Of a stretch of DNA of 64,000 bases, positions 1 to 12,667 are shown in pieces. Origin of the DNA: Paralvinella palmiformis (lineage: Eukaryota > Annelida > Polychaeta > Terebellida > Alvinellidae). A program made the position numbers and the translations under genes. The stretch lies in NCBI GenBank assembly GCA_025642065.1, contig JAODUP010000092.1:290001-354000 (forward strand), in the 5' to 3' direction. Numbering within the stretch: position 1 is the first letter of the stretch; each line of letters starts with the position of its first letter. A model generated the notes under the pieces. That model was given only the letters and a program-made list of their open reading frames with translations. It ran no database searches and was not told the origin of the DNA.

Positions 1-57
1 GACCTCTTGCTGGGTTCGAAGTGTCGGGTACTTAACCGCTAGGCCACCGAAGCTCAC
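1..57 (-). repeat. tRNA-derived SINE, family B, cut by window edge
   Basis: Read on the minus strand, this begins with a gagcttc-type head followed by a box-A-like GGCCTAGCGGTTAAG and a box-B-like GGGTTCGAA stretch. It then ends GACCTC-like at the edge. The same head recurs at about 561 (plus) and 37227 (minus), so it is a dispersed SINE and not a tRNA gene. Confidence 0.6.
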
Positions 58-560
58 ATCACTGACTTGGTGGCTGTGTTGGGGATACACTCCCCGAAAT
101 ACAACCCAAAAAAACGGTGGCTGTGCCCAATAGGCGACTGCCAAGGCCCTCCCCCCCCCCCAAACTTTCAAAAACAAAGACAACAACAAAGCATATTGTC
201 TTGGATTATCTTGTGAAGTAAATCAATCTTGTGAAGTAAATCAATCTAAAACAATCACGACGTCGTTTCGCGACGATTGAGCGGGACGGCTAAAGAAACA
301 CACTCATCGAGAAAGAAAGCACACAACACATTCACAGACGCGTCCATCTTGACTTTAGTACGTCATATGGCACTCATTGGTGTAACCAAAATACGAGTGA
401 CACTTTTTGATTGCGATTAGTGTTTCTTTATAAAACTTCACTTTCGAACAAACTAGTTTCCGTAAACAATGAATACTTTAAGTTAAGTTAACAATTTCGG
501 AACTATTTAAATTAAGTGCTTTTAATATAAATACTCCAATAAACCCTGAGGTCATATAGT

Positions 561-784
561 GAGCTCCGCTGGTTTAGCGGTTGTAAGCACCTGGTACTTA
601 ATTGGTGCCAAGGGTCACAGGTCTCAGGTCGATCCCAACGAGAGGTCGAAACTGTCCATGCTAAATGGCTCTGCTCTCTCCACTGAATTGATTAAAATTA
701 AGGGGGACGTTAGAGACCCCCGAGGACGTAATACACTCTGCCAGCGACCACTCTCGGGGTATTTCGGCTCCATATTTCTGTACT
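561..784 (+). repeat. tRNA-derived SINE, family B
   Basis: The head GAGCTCCGCTGG-TTTAGCGG matches RNA polymerase III box A, and GGTCGATCCC matches box B. The copy shares GCCAAGGGTCAC and GAGGTCGAAACT blocks with the minus-strand copy near 37.2 kb. The 75-residue open frame across it is a by-product of the repeat and not a gene. Confidence 0.65.
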
Positions 785-986
785 AGCTGATCTCATGTGA
801 GTAGTGGGTGAGGTGTTATTCTCAACCACTCCAACGTAGAGGCTGTGCTGATCAAGCGACCGAAATACAAGCAATTGAGCAAGCAAGAAGTCACAGAAAA
901 TTTAAATGCCCCTTTCTCCCGTATAGTGATCACCATTCTGAACCACATGTCTAGCGTGCAACAAACGCCGAGACTATAGACCACAA

Positions 987-995
987 CACAACACA

Positions 996-1050
<55 letters not shown>
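987..1050. repeat. (CA)n(TA)n microsatellite
   Basis: An AACAC-rich lead-in runs into about 20 CA units and then about 14 TA units. Open frames across it translate to low-complexity peptide and are not genes. Confidence 0.95.
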
Positions 1051-1051
<1 letters not shown>

Positions 1052-1589
1052 GTCTATAATTTAGTCCACCATATATACCTCTTGTTGCAATATTATACAA
1101 GTTATAGTATTATATCAGGCTTTGTGATCATTGAATAAATAATTACCACCTGTGTTTCTATTTTCTTTACAACGCACGCATGCACACACACACAAGCGCA
1201 CGCAGAAATATTTCATCATTGTGGGGAGTCTCCAGGGAGGCTTAGCAGGCAGCGGTTACCCACAGACTTCTAGCACACATCTGCATGGGTCCAAACCGTA
1301 GCTGGCCATGTCTGAAGAGTGTTTCATCGTTCACTTCACTTCCTTATTGTTGGATACACCTTGCCCATTAAAGCGCCTATTTCCACCGTACGTGATAATT
1401 ATTTCACACTAGGTGACAGCACCTTACAGCAGTGAGCAAGTGAAGATGCGAGTATAAATACACGTTTTCCTAAATTTTACTGAAACTTTATTTATTTTGT
1501 TCAATCAGTACATTTTAAAATCTTGCATACAATCCATCCCCCCAGATAATCCACAATAAACATTACGAAATAACGGCAAATACTGGCAA

Positions 1590-1636
1590 AACTAGTAAAC
1601 GTCATACAATGTAACCTTGTATGACGTTTACTAGTT
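1590..1636. repeat. Perfect 20-bp inverted repeat, 7-nt spacer
   Basis: The arm at 1590-1609 (AACTAGTAAACGTCATACAA) is exactly complementary to 1617-1636, with the spacer TGTAACC between them. No further pairing extends outward. It could be a small foldback, a MITE core or a transcribed hairpin; nothing in the sequence decides between these. Confidence 0.85.
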
Positions 1637-2130
1637 GAATGTTTGCAGACTAACATTATTGAGTATGAATAGTATGATAGTAAATACTGTTTTAAAAACT
1701 GCCCAATAATCAGATCTACTGGATATATCCGAAAAGAATCTGGAAGGAAATATTATATACATTTCCTAAGACGTATAGTTTCAGCTAAAAGCAATTTTTG
1801 TTGCAGACAACATTTTCCTGGACCGAAGGCGTTATACTAATTGCCACATAAACAGCAGAGCTCTCTCTTGGATGGTAGCTCACGTGTACGTTTTCAAGTA
1901 GCAAAAGATAGAAAAGTTACCAAACTCGATAATTATAAGGCTAGGCCTTGCGAAAACATTTCCAGACAATAACTCATCCCCTCTTTATGTTTATGCAATT
2001 CAGAATTAATATAAATGACAATGAGTGAATATAAATTTTAAAAAAATGTATCCTCTGAAAAAAATATACTTTTTTAAAAGCTATTTAACATTCCAAATGT
2101 AATTGATGTTATCCAACATTTATGTATTAG

Positions 2131-2253
<123 letters not shown>

Positions 2254-2857
2254 TTATCCGTGCGTGTTTATATTTATGGGCGTGTGTGTCCCGTGTGTAT
2301 GAGTTTCTCTCTCTCTCTCTCCTCAAAAAATGTGTATTTGGGCTACAATTATTAAATGGCTGCACGAGTGCATGCAAAATTAAGGTATTCAGACCTACGT
2401 ACCTTTTCCTGCTACCAATTAAGGCCAATGCAGATAATTATATATTAGCTCACAATATGGCACGACTGACCATCCACATACGTGAATGGTGAGGAAATTA
2501 GTAATTTAAATTCATTTCTTAAGAAAATTGTACCAATGCAATAAAATCCAGATTAAAGTTAGATTTTGGTTTCCCCTTATTTCACAAGGAGAAAACTCTT
2601 GAAATTGAATGAAGGTGCATGGGTACTGACATCAAGAAAGTCGTACATATTTCCGAGTAAATGAGCACGCTATTCTAACGTACTGGCAATATTAGCTTTA
2701 TCTATTGAATACGTGTATACTGAAGAACACAATCAGTTTGTGACAGAGGATTCTCTGAGTAGATTATCTGAACTTGTGCAGATTTTAAATGTATATTGTC
2801 CCCACTGATATGTATATAGTATAGTATAATTAATGTAGCATAGTATGCAAATGTTAT

Positions 2858-2867
2858 GATATATATA

Positions 2868-2927
<60 letters not shown>
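2858..2927. repeat. (TA)n microsatellite
   Basis: A TA tract of about 30 units, ending in ATATCATAAT. It lies about 300 bp upstream of CUL5 exon 1. Confidence 0.95.
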
Positions 2928-2929
<2 letters not shown>

Positions 2930-3227
2930 TAATAAATCATATTTCTCTGGATGCTGAATTGGTAAAGGTTTGTAGACTGAAATCAGATATTACCTTAGTA
3001 GAAGATCTTACCAAATTAGGGTTTTATTTAACAATTTATTATTAATATACGGATTAGATTCGGTATTGAATTATGTTACGGAACCGTTATCAGGTTATAG
3101 ATCTAAGACTCGAATAATAACGTAACGGCAATTGTTATCCGATGTCTCAAGATGAATACCACCAGGAAACCACGTTTAGTAAATAGTTAAACCGAGACAG
3201 TGCGAGTCGAGAGCGAGGAAATAGAAA

Positions 3228-3236
3228 ATGTTGAAT
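3228..3236 (+). CDS. CUL5: CUL5 exon 1 (9 coding bases)
   Basis: ATG TTG AAT followed at once by the donor GTAAGC, with A at -3 of the ATG. It joins in phase 0 to exon 2 to give an N-terminus MLNQQGHMKFEDKW, of the same type as other animal CUL5 starts. The 5.1-kb intron separates it from exon 2, so the choice rests on frame, donor and fit. A start at the exon-2 Met (MKFEDKW) is the alternative. Confidence 0.6.
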
Positions 3237-6200
3237 GTAAGCTTTGTTGTATGATACGTTTTAGTGTCATAATAATAATCATTTCTTTAACGTATTGTTC
3301 ACTTGTTTTGAATAAGAGCTTATTAATCTTTTTGTGAGTCAGAACAACGCGTAAACGGGTACTAAGCCGGTGTAAAGCCGTTGTTATTGTTCAGTGGTTC
3401 GCGAATAATTGCGAATCATATCTTTTGTTTTTATGTGCATCATATGCAATTTCCTGTGCTAAAAGTGTCACTTCAGTGTTTATTTAAAAATTAGTAGACT
3501 ATATGTCAAACTTACTCAGTCACGTATGCCTACTTTTAATAACTATTCACCATAATTCAGAGATCGTCTGATGAAAGTGCTTAGCTCAGTAGCTGATGTG
3601 GTTATGATGGTTAGACCCATCTGAGCCCTAGATAGTAAGATCAGATATAGCTGCCCGTTGATCAGGCGCAGTCACTGACTGATTTGTCAGTATGTTCTAA
3701 TAGTTAGCATTTTTTTTAACCAGACAGTACTCAGTAGTGAGCTTGGGTTTAACTTTAAGGATGATGAGATCAAATAATTATATCTTTCAAATGTTTTCAA
3801 TAGATGGTTATTAACTTAGGGTTACCCCTTTGCTTTGATGTCTCCACAACCTATATTTGTATTAACTATCATCATGACGACATTACCACTCAGTGTGAAA
3901 ATTTTCCTTAATAGTGGTCCATCTTTGTAAAAGAAATATCCAGACGCACTGATTAGAAATAAACGACATTATAGAAATTTATGTTGAGAAATGGCTTTCA
4001 TGATATTTTTGCGAAAGCCATTATAAATCCACTGTTGTACCTGAGTATCCTTCAAAGACGACTTTGGCATGCATACATGCTTCAGTTTGAAGTACTTGCA
4101 CACAGTCCATCTTTTGTTTATGATGTGCTTATTAATGGAAGCAAATCTACATTATATAAATGAGTGAGGAATTAAACAAACGCGTAGTATATGTGATTTA
4201 CTTTTCCCTCTCTGTAAGTATTATCTTTGTTTTGGCAGTGTTCCTGATCAAAGACAATTACGGTGACTATATAAAATAATGACAAGAGATTACTGCAACA
4301 TGGAATATCAGGTATAGCCTTGATAGAACAAACATCAACAATAGGGTAGTTCGATATCAGTATGGGCTTACAGGTACCAGGCCTCGACATTAACGGTTGT
4401 CCGCCTGTCCGGGACAACACAACTACGTAATCGGACAAGTAAAACCACATGCTTGGTTTCCACTGTGTCAAGTCGTATTTTCGATTGTTCTTGAGTCATG
4501 GTCAATAACCACAATTATCACAACGTGCATCTACCAATACAAAACAAATTCAAAATTTCGGACAAGTGATTTATTTTCCAGACAAGTAAAAATGAAGTGT
4601 GACTTGTCTGACATGACAAGTGGCAAAAAAAGTTAATGTCAGGCCCTGGGTACAATTGTTGGAAGACAATATATATAACTATAAGTTCTCTGACACTACC
4701 AGGAGCAGATTGAAGGTTAATTTTTTCTTGAATCGTCCAATCGGAGCACAAGGCTTCATTTCGACCTAGATTCAAATCATGGCCACCTGGAAGTGCCCAC
4801 AAAAGGTCAAATCCTGCTTCAGAATTGTGCGCACGATTTTATATACAAAATTATAAATTGCGTCATCTCATAGTTTTCAATTGTTGATGTCAAAAACCAG
4901 TTAACAAAAAGACAAAATTTCCGACCATTCTATTTTAGTTCCATTCACGCAGCCTGGTTCATTATCTACGGCTAATTTGTGGTCCATCTTGTAGGAGGAC
5001 AGCACTGATAAATCTGCTTTAATCAATACTGCTTCCTTTTACCGACATACTAGACCATAGACTGGTGGATATCTTCACAACTGGTATTACGCTGTAATTA
5101 CAAGGTTTCTCCACAGATGGCAGCACATCCTGTAATTAAAGTGCAACGTTTAGGCAACTTCTGATAAAAACTTTAGCTTCATGTTCCGTTCAAGTGTTTA
5201 CTACCACAAATACAACAAACAGGAGCCAGTTTAAGATACCAATTTTGATATATATATATAGTGTGTGCGATAATGATGCCCAAAAATTGAAACATTGATG
5301 TGATCAGCCTTGATTCTAGGGTGCACAATTGGTGGATTCAGGGTTTTCAATTGGCTGGAGAGTGAAACATTTATCCACTAGATATACTTTTGAAAATGTA
5401 ACTACAGCTGTATCAGTGATGACTCATTATTTATACATTATTTGCTTTAGTAAAACCTACTTACAATTAATAAATATTTCAATTATGTGGATTAATGGTT
5501 TATGGCCACTTTTGTGCACAAAGTAGGCTAAATGGGCTTCAGTTTTGAGGAGCAATATAACACAAAGAATAAAAGTTCATAATATCTGAAAAGGGATCGA
5601 TCTGTTAATACCGACCCTATCAGTAGCTAACTAGACTTAATCTGGTGAACATACAAATCCACTTGCTACCAGTAGCTGAAGTTTATGCATAGAATATGAA
5701 TTTGACTAGTTTCCAGCACAGTTATGTTTTGTAACTAAAAGAAAATGGAGGATAAATTTAAAACAGATATACTTTAAAATGTATTTTTGTCTTAAGATTT
5801 TGTTGTGCATTGCATGAAATGGAATGGGAAAAAATTGTGTTATAAATATGACTTTTATTGAGCACACAGAGGATATTTTTATTTTAAGATTTTGTTGCGT
5901 ATTGCAGGAAATTGAATGAAAAATGTTGTGTTGTAAATAGGTCTTTTTTTGTACAAAGATGTGTCATAAAACAGAATATCATATTATTGTTATTTGAATT
6001 GTAATCAACTGAATTACACACAGATTAAGTAATTTTACATACATTTATATTATAAATGCTCAATACCAAGCAGAAACAAACTTCTGCACACAAACAGCCA
6101 ATGAGAGAATATGTGGTCTGTGACATGATCAGGCCATCTTATAATCCCCCACCCCCTTTAACATCTCTAGTTAATTTAAAAGTCAATTATGCGTATCCCC

Positions 6201-9200
6201 TCCATGAATAGACACTTTGTAGCATCGTCTGTCACATGAAATTATGCCCACAATTAAAATTTGTATAGAATTGCGTCACTTGTGTGTCTTAAGGACTCTG
6301 GAATCTATACTGGTGGTGGCTTGAGCCCCTGGCAGGTTTAACTAAGCAGGTCTCGGGGGAGGGACCAGATAAAACCCAGCACCTGGTCCTCCCACCCTGT
6401 TAAAACAAACCTGTTATTGAAACTACAACAACAATCAACATTGTTGTTGTACTTGTAGCCTTATGTCCCACTGGGAATGAAGAGGATAAATCATGACACA
6501 TCAGTTTGGGTCCCAGAAATTACACCCCACTATAAATTTTATAGAACTGTGTGGCTTCATTTTTCACACCCTATTGCGCTGGCCTCGATGTACTGATGTA
6601 CTTTGATTGTGGACATAATTTTCAAATGATAAAATATGACCAACATGTGAAATATATTATGTACGTATCAATTCACAAAGGAATTTTGTGATGAATTAGT
6701 AAAATGTTTTTGACAATTTCTGTCGCAGAAATTAGGGGTGTATGTCTTTTTGGACACATTTAGATTTTCGACACGTAGGAAACCTGTTTTTTGACGGCCA
6801 AATAAAACCACATTTAAAACTGTCGGTGTCAAAAAACCTCCCATCGTTTGTTGACACCACTGAAGATGTTATCATTAGTTATTAAATGTAGAAAACTTTA
6901 TTATTAATGAAGCAGGATATAAATATGACTGGTCAAATGCGGACCACTTAGTTATTACTTTCATTATTGAGTGATTAAAAGCTAGTTGATGAAATGCCTC
7001 TTGTAAAATAGTTTGAACTTTGGGGAGACCTACTTAAAATCGTCATCGAAAATATCACCTGATAAGGATACCATGCAGATGTTCTATCAGCGCTAGCCTT
7101 ATCATGGCGATTTTAAGTAGATCTCTATTTATGTGCTTCTTGGTGAGGGGGAGGGGGAGTTATTATTAGTTTAAATTCTACACTTGAAGTATGTTTTAAT
7201 GTAGAAATAACCTAAAAATTTAATTGGGGACTGACCTGTCACCAATGTTGGATTAAGCCAGCACAGCATTCAGACGAGTCGACATGAAAATAATGATAAA
7301 CGGTCCATTTTATTTCCCTTGTTTCAGCTGTGATCGGTGGGTTTGTAAAACAAGTATTAAAAAAACAATGGCCTAATATGTTTAACTTGAGGTTTTGTAT
7401 GTACAAAATGTGATTCCTAATTGCAATAAGTACAACATATGTAAGAGCTGTGAATTAACAAAAGAATCAAACTTACTTAGTGGACGGAGTCACATGAGGG
7501 TTGTGATTGAGCCAAGATGGTGTGTAATTATGATTGGGATCAATAAATCTACTGGTCAGTAACTTGTGGTTTTTGGTATTTTTTCATGTGTGAATTACAA
7601 ACTGAAAATACTTTAAAATTAGTTATACAAATTTGATCAGTCAGTGGGTCAGTGGCGCATGTCATTTCGTTGAAAATGTACTATCGAGGATCCGGTGAAT
7701 GTTCTATCTGATTTCATGTTATATTGGGGCCATCCTGTAATACTAATAGATCTGGATCCACACTAGGACATGGCTCTTATTAATATAACAAGCGAGGAAG
7801 ATAATGAGTGATGCCGTTCAGTAACCTGATCAGCAAATGTATGTGTTCAATAAGCAGTTTCTTAATACTAGTTATCCCTAGCTGCGATGAACCTGACCAT
7901 AAGATTAGTGAGTGCAGTGTTCGATGTTCGACGCATTTATGCCAACATTGCCATTTGAATACAAAAAGTATAATCTGACTTCGGGATGGCTAATGTAAAT
8001 TGACGCAATGAAGCACCGACTACACAAATTAACGCGGAAGAAAACTTACAATCTATAAATATTATTCCTGTGGCGAGAACTTTAAACTGGCTTTATAACA
8101 GGGGACTAGTCTTAAGTCTAAAGTTAACGAGATGAAATATGCAATTATCATGTGGATGGATATCAAATTTGTTCAGAGTAAATGCACGGTTATTTAGATA
8201 TATGCCTGTAGGTGGAAACGATTCTAATCCTATTATTTGGTTCTTCTCTTCTCCGAAGTAGTTTGTTCACAGTATATTTTTTAATTTGCTTCACTTAAAA
8301 AGGTGCATCTTTTACATCTTGTGCCACATATTTTGTTGCCTTATAATGTTCCTTATCTTCTTTAATTGCAGCAACAGGGTCATATGAAATTTGAGGACAA
8401 ATGGCCGTCCATGCGACCTACTGTCCTAAAGCTTCTCCGTCAAGAGACAGTAACAAGACAAGAATGGCAGGATCTATTCTGGTAAGAAGTCTGTAATTCG
8501 TGTGTGTTTTCTAGATGACGTTTACCACGTATTGCTTATGATGCTTACTGCTTTCATGCCATAATTTTTTTTTAATTCTCTAGGTCAGTACATGCTGTTT
8601 GCTTATGGGATGATAAAGGTGCCAGCAAAATACACAATGCATTACACACAGACATACTGGACTTCATATTACAAGCACAAGCCGTAAGTTTGTATCCGGT
8701 TATTTAGATCTCTGTGTTTGTTGATCAGCTTTTGATGATTGTAGGCTGGGTCGTTTGTGTCTAGATAAATATGCATATATATTAAACACTGTGGAATATT
8801 TAACTCTCCTAGCTAAAGCGACCTCTCAATGAAGGTATTCCTAATTGTGTTGATTATTATATTTTAAAACAAAACAGTTCTGTTACGCATCAGTTAAGAG
8901 TACAAACTGGGTGCACACTTTCTGGGTAGTTATTAGTTCACATATTTTCTGCTAGTTGTTTAGCATCAAGTATCATATGTGGGTTGTTTGTAGTAATATG
9001 CTAACTGGGATTAAGTTCGTCATCAGGTTTACTAGTTTTGTAGGTTCTTTCATCATAGAAGGTGTTTTTTTCCTGGGGGTATGGATTGTAGAGTTTAGTG
9101 CATATGCATTACTAGTACAGGATGCCAAAGGAAGTCCAGTTTTTCTTATAAGTAGGAATGCTTATCCAGGATGCTGGTTTCTAAACATGTACTTATACGT

Positions 9201-12200
9201 GGATTGTTACATTGGTGCATACAATTCTTTAAACTGATTAACAGTTGAGACAGCAATGATGTTTATGTGCAGAAAGTTTTACTTAATCTCTGTACTGATA
9301 AATCAGGAGCAATTTATTTTATGCGTAATTTAATGAGTGATTTTATACCCAAAACTATTTTAAATATATACAGAGAGTATTATCACAAGAGGAAGACTCG
9401 GCATTGTTAAAGACATATATAGCAGAATGGGGCAAGTTTTTCACGCAGTGTGCTTATTTACCGAAGCCATTTGGACAACTAGAAACAACACTGGCAGGAA
9501 AGGCACACAGTACAATGCAGAAGAAAAACCAGGGTGACGAGAGTATTGTGAGAAAGGTATGCATGAGATAACAGAATATCATAATACGTTTTATGAATAA
9601 TGACAGTTTCGGTGCAATTTTCGTGAATACCTAAGCCATTCATTTGTAGAATCTGTGTCCAACATGCAGTGTTTGTAATACGATTATCTGGTTTGTTAAC
9701 ATTTCAGTTGATGTTAGACAGTTGGAATCAGAGCATCTTTTCCAACATAAAAAATCGGCTACAGGGGAGTGCTGTAAAACTTGTCCACGCAGAGAGGAAT
9801 GGTGAAGCGTTTGATTCTCAGCTAGTCATAGGTGTTAGAGAATCATATGGTAACTAACTGGTTCACTTTCTGCATATATAAATAACTGTTTATGTATTCT
9901 TTAATTCCGTTTACTGGCTAAGTTGATGCTGTGATTTCTCACAGCTGCCATGGTAGCTATATGTCCTGTTGATATTACAAAAGTGAACCTAATATTTGTG
10001 TGAGAGATAAATTAAATTTTTTTGTGAATTTATTTTAACCAGTTAAATTGGATTAAGTTTTATATCAGCAGTTGGAATAAATAGAGTAGACTTCCTCTTT
10101 TGTGATGTTCAATAAGGACTATTCATTGGTCATTTAAATTTAATATATTTAGAAATTGCTCGTAGAGAAATGAGTTATCCACCATTTAGCATTCTGAGTA
10201 GCAAAAGAAAATATAAGATTCTTGTCTATAATCATACACACACCTTTCAAATGTTTGTGATATTTACAATATAACTTGACCAGAAATTGATTACCTTGAT
10301 GAATAACAATTTTTCTGTGGATTATCATTAAGTATTGAACCAATTTTTAAAACAAACAGTAGAATCACGCCTATCTCTATGGAAAGGGTGGATTTCGACT
10401 GGAAATTTCTGCATTCATTATGTTTACCTGTTGAATTATTAAATTTTTTTCATTTGAACTCCTGCATGTTGAATAATCACTTACTTGTTTCTTTAATCTC
10501 TTTAGTAAACCTAAGCAGTGATGCCGAAGACAAACTTAAAATATACCGTGAGAATTTTGAGAAAGCCTACCTCTCAGCAACAGAGAGCTTCTATAAAACG
10601 AAAGCTCCAGAATATCTCGCGGAAAATGGTGTTCAGAACTTCATGAGATATGCCGATGCCAAACTGAAGGAGGAAGAACAGAGAGCAAGGAGATATCTAG
10701 AAACGAGAGGTGGCTGTAATTCTGTTGAAGTGGTGAGTATTGTTTGGAAAATGTGCTAAGCCAGGTTTTGTCTTTATTCCTTTTGGGTATTTGAAAGTTA
10801 TGGAAAATTGATGTGCCATTTTCAAGGCCTCGAAAATCTGTATAACATTTACAGTTCGGATATAGTTATTGAATGTTTGTAATAAATTATTACTGAAGCA
10901 CAAACAGAAGTAAGCTCCAGGTAATGCATGGGTTGCTTGATACAGTAGGTTTGATTCCCATAAAGTGCAGTAACATTTTCAGATAAATTCAGTGATTAAT
11001 TTCTGGTAATTTATCCCCATATTTCATGGCTAGGGAGGGGATACTTTCAGTCACTTGTTTTATAGGGATCATATTAGTAATAAGTATTGTTATGCTTTCA
11101 TGTTTTATCTCTGTTTAAACCTTTTCACTGAAAGCATAATAAAGAGATTTTCTGTTTAATTATAAAAAATAAAATACAGAAGCATGCTTGAGATTTCCAT
11201 GCTTGGATTACTATGTGAAAGTTTTTCTAATATTCTTCAGATATTTTATATTAAAATTAAAGGGGAAAAAACCTTCTTGGATGTTGACATGACATGCCTG
11301 AGTATCTTTCACCTTATTAATATGAAACCATATAAATTACAATAAAGTCAGATTTGGTGTAATGGATTTTCTTTAAGGATGCCTTCATTGTGTTTCAGCT
11401 CCTACCAATTTGAAATAAACAAATAATTTTTCCATTTTCACAGTGTAAGAACTTCCTAAATTAGAGCACAGAAGAGTTTTTGTAATGATGCAGCAGCTTG
11501 CATGGGAACATAACTAAATGCAGGGTTGGCAGGTTTTATTTACACATACCATTAAGTAACTTTATTAAAATCATGTAAAAAGCAGGTTTTTTACACTGAC
11601 TTCTAAAACACTCAATTAAAACAAAATGTTACTATGAAATAGTACAATAATAACAGTATAACAACATCTACTACAGTATGACTGATACATAAACAGCAAT
11701 TGAGTTATCCCCATTATTTTAACCCACTACCTGGTATGGTTCAGTAATTGATGCTCACTGATGAACATATAGTTGCCTACATGCTCCATTTATCATACAA
11801 AGATGTAAATCGTACTGGAAAGCAATTAGACACCGTCAACGAATCGATAACTACAAATGATCCAAGTTTCATCACCTCGCTGATAAACTATCAGGCACAA
11901 GCATCACCTTTTCCATCTATATTTTTCACCAATGTTGCTACCAAGCTCTCACCGATTAATTGGTGTATGGTCCTCAGATCTTATGGAGTGCCATTTGACC
12001 TTCTTGAATTAGCTGTCGAGCTGCTATCATGCTGAGCTTCATCAGCACTAATTTAGTGAATATTTTCTGATTTTGGAAATATTCACACTTAAGTCACTCT
12101 ACAAAAATAGGTTTTTTTACAGTAAAAACCGAACCCTGACTAAATGGCTATTGACACAGTACCTTTAAACCTATAAACAAAGAATTGTATAGATGTAATA

Positions 12201-12620
12201 TGCTGTAATTTGGTCTTAAGATATTTTGAAACTATAGGTGAAACATTTGTGTAAATCTTGTAAATGATTGTTGATAACAGTCAAGATATATATCATAACA
12301 ATTGGCTGAAAATTATTTGCAGGTGTGTATCATGCACACATATGTATGAAATATTACCTGTTTATTGCATTATATATGAAACATCATAATTGAAAGTATT
12401 GGTAAGTTTTGTGAGATGCAGGTATTAATTTTCAATGTTTGTGCAAACTTTATTTGTTATTATTAGGCTTGGGTTTGCTTCAGGGAAAAATGGAAAAATA
12501 CTTATTGTTATATGATTTTCAGCATTATTAGCTAGATAAGCAATGGCAGGTGTGTGTGTGAGACAAATGTGAATGACTTTAATAGATATAGAACTTTCAT
12601 ATACTTTTGGGGGGCTGCAC

Positions 12621-12667
<47 letters not shown>

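Larger units (their letters stand above)
3237..8371 (+). other. CUL5 intron 1
   Basis: This 5.1-kb intron shows no further coding similarity. It holds a hAT-like MITE (4378-4648), a 92-bp tandem duplication (5782-5965), a short inverted repeat of TACAACAACAAT near 6431-6461, and a 101-nt hairpin (7025-7125). It ends in TTTAATTGCAG. Confidence 0.6.

Noticed and set aside
8956..9237. 93-codon frame in CUL5 intron 3
   Set aside because: No family resemblance, no splice signals in phase with the neighbouring exons; looks like chance.
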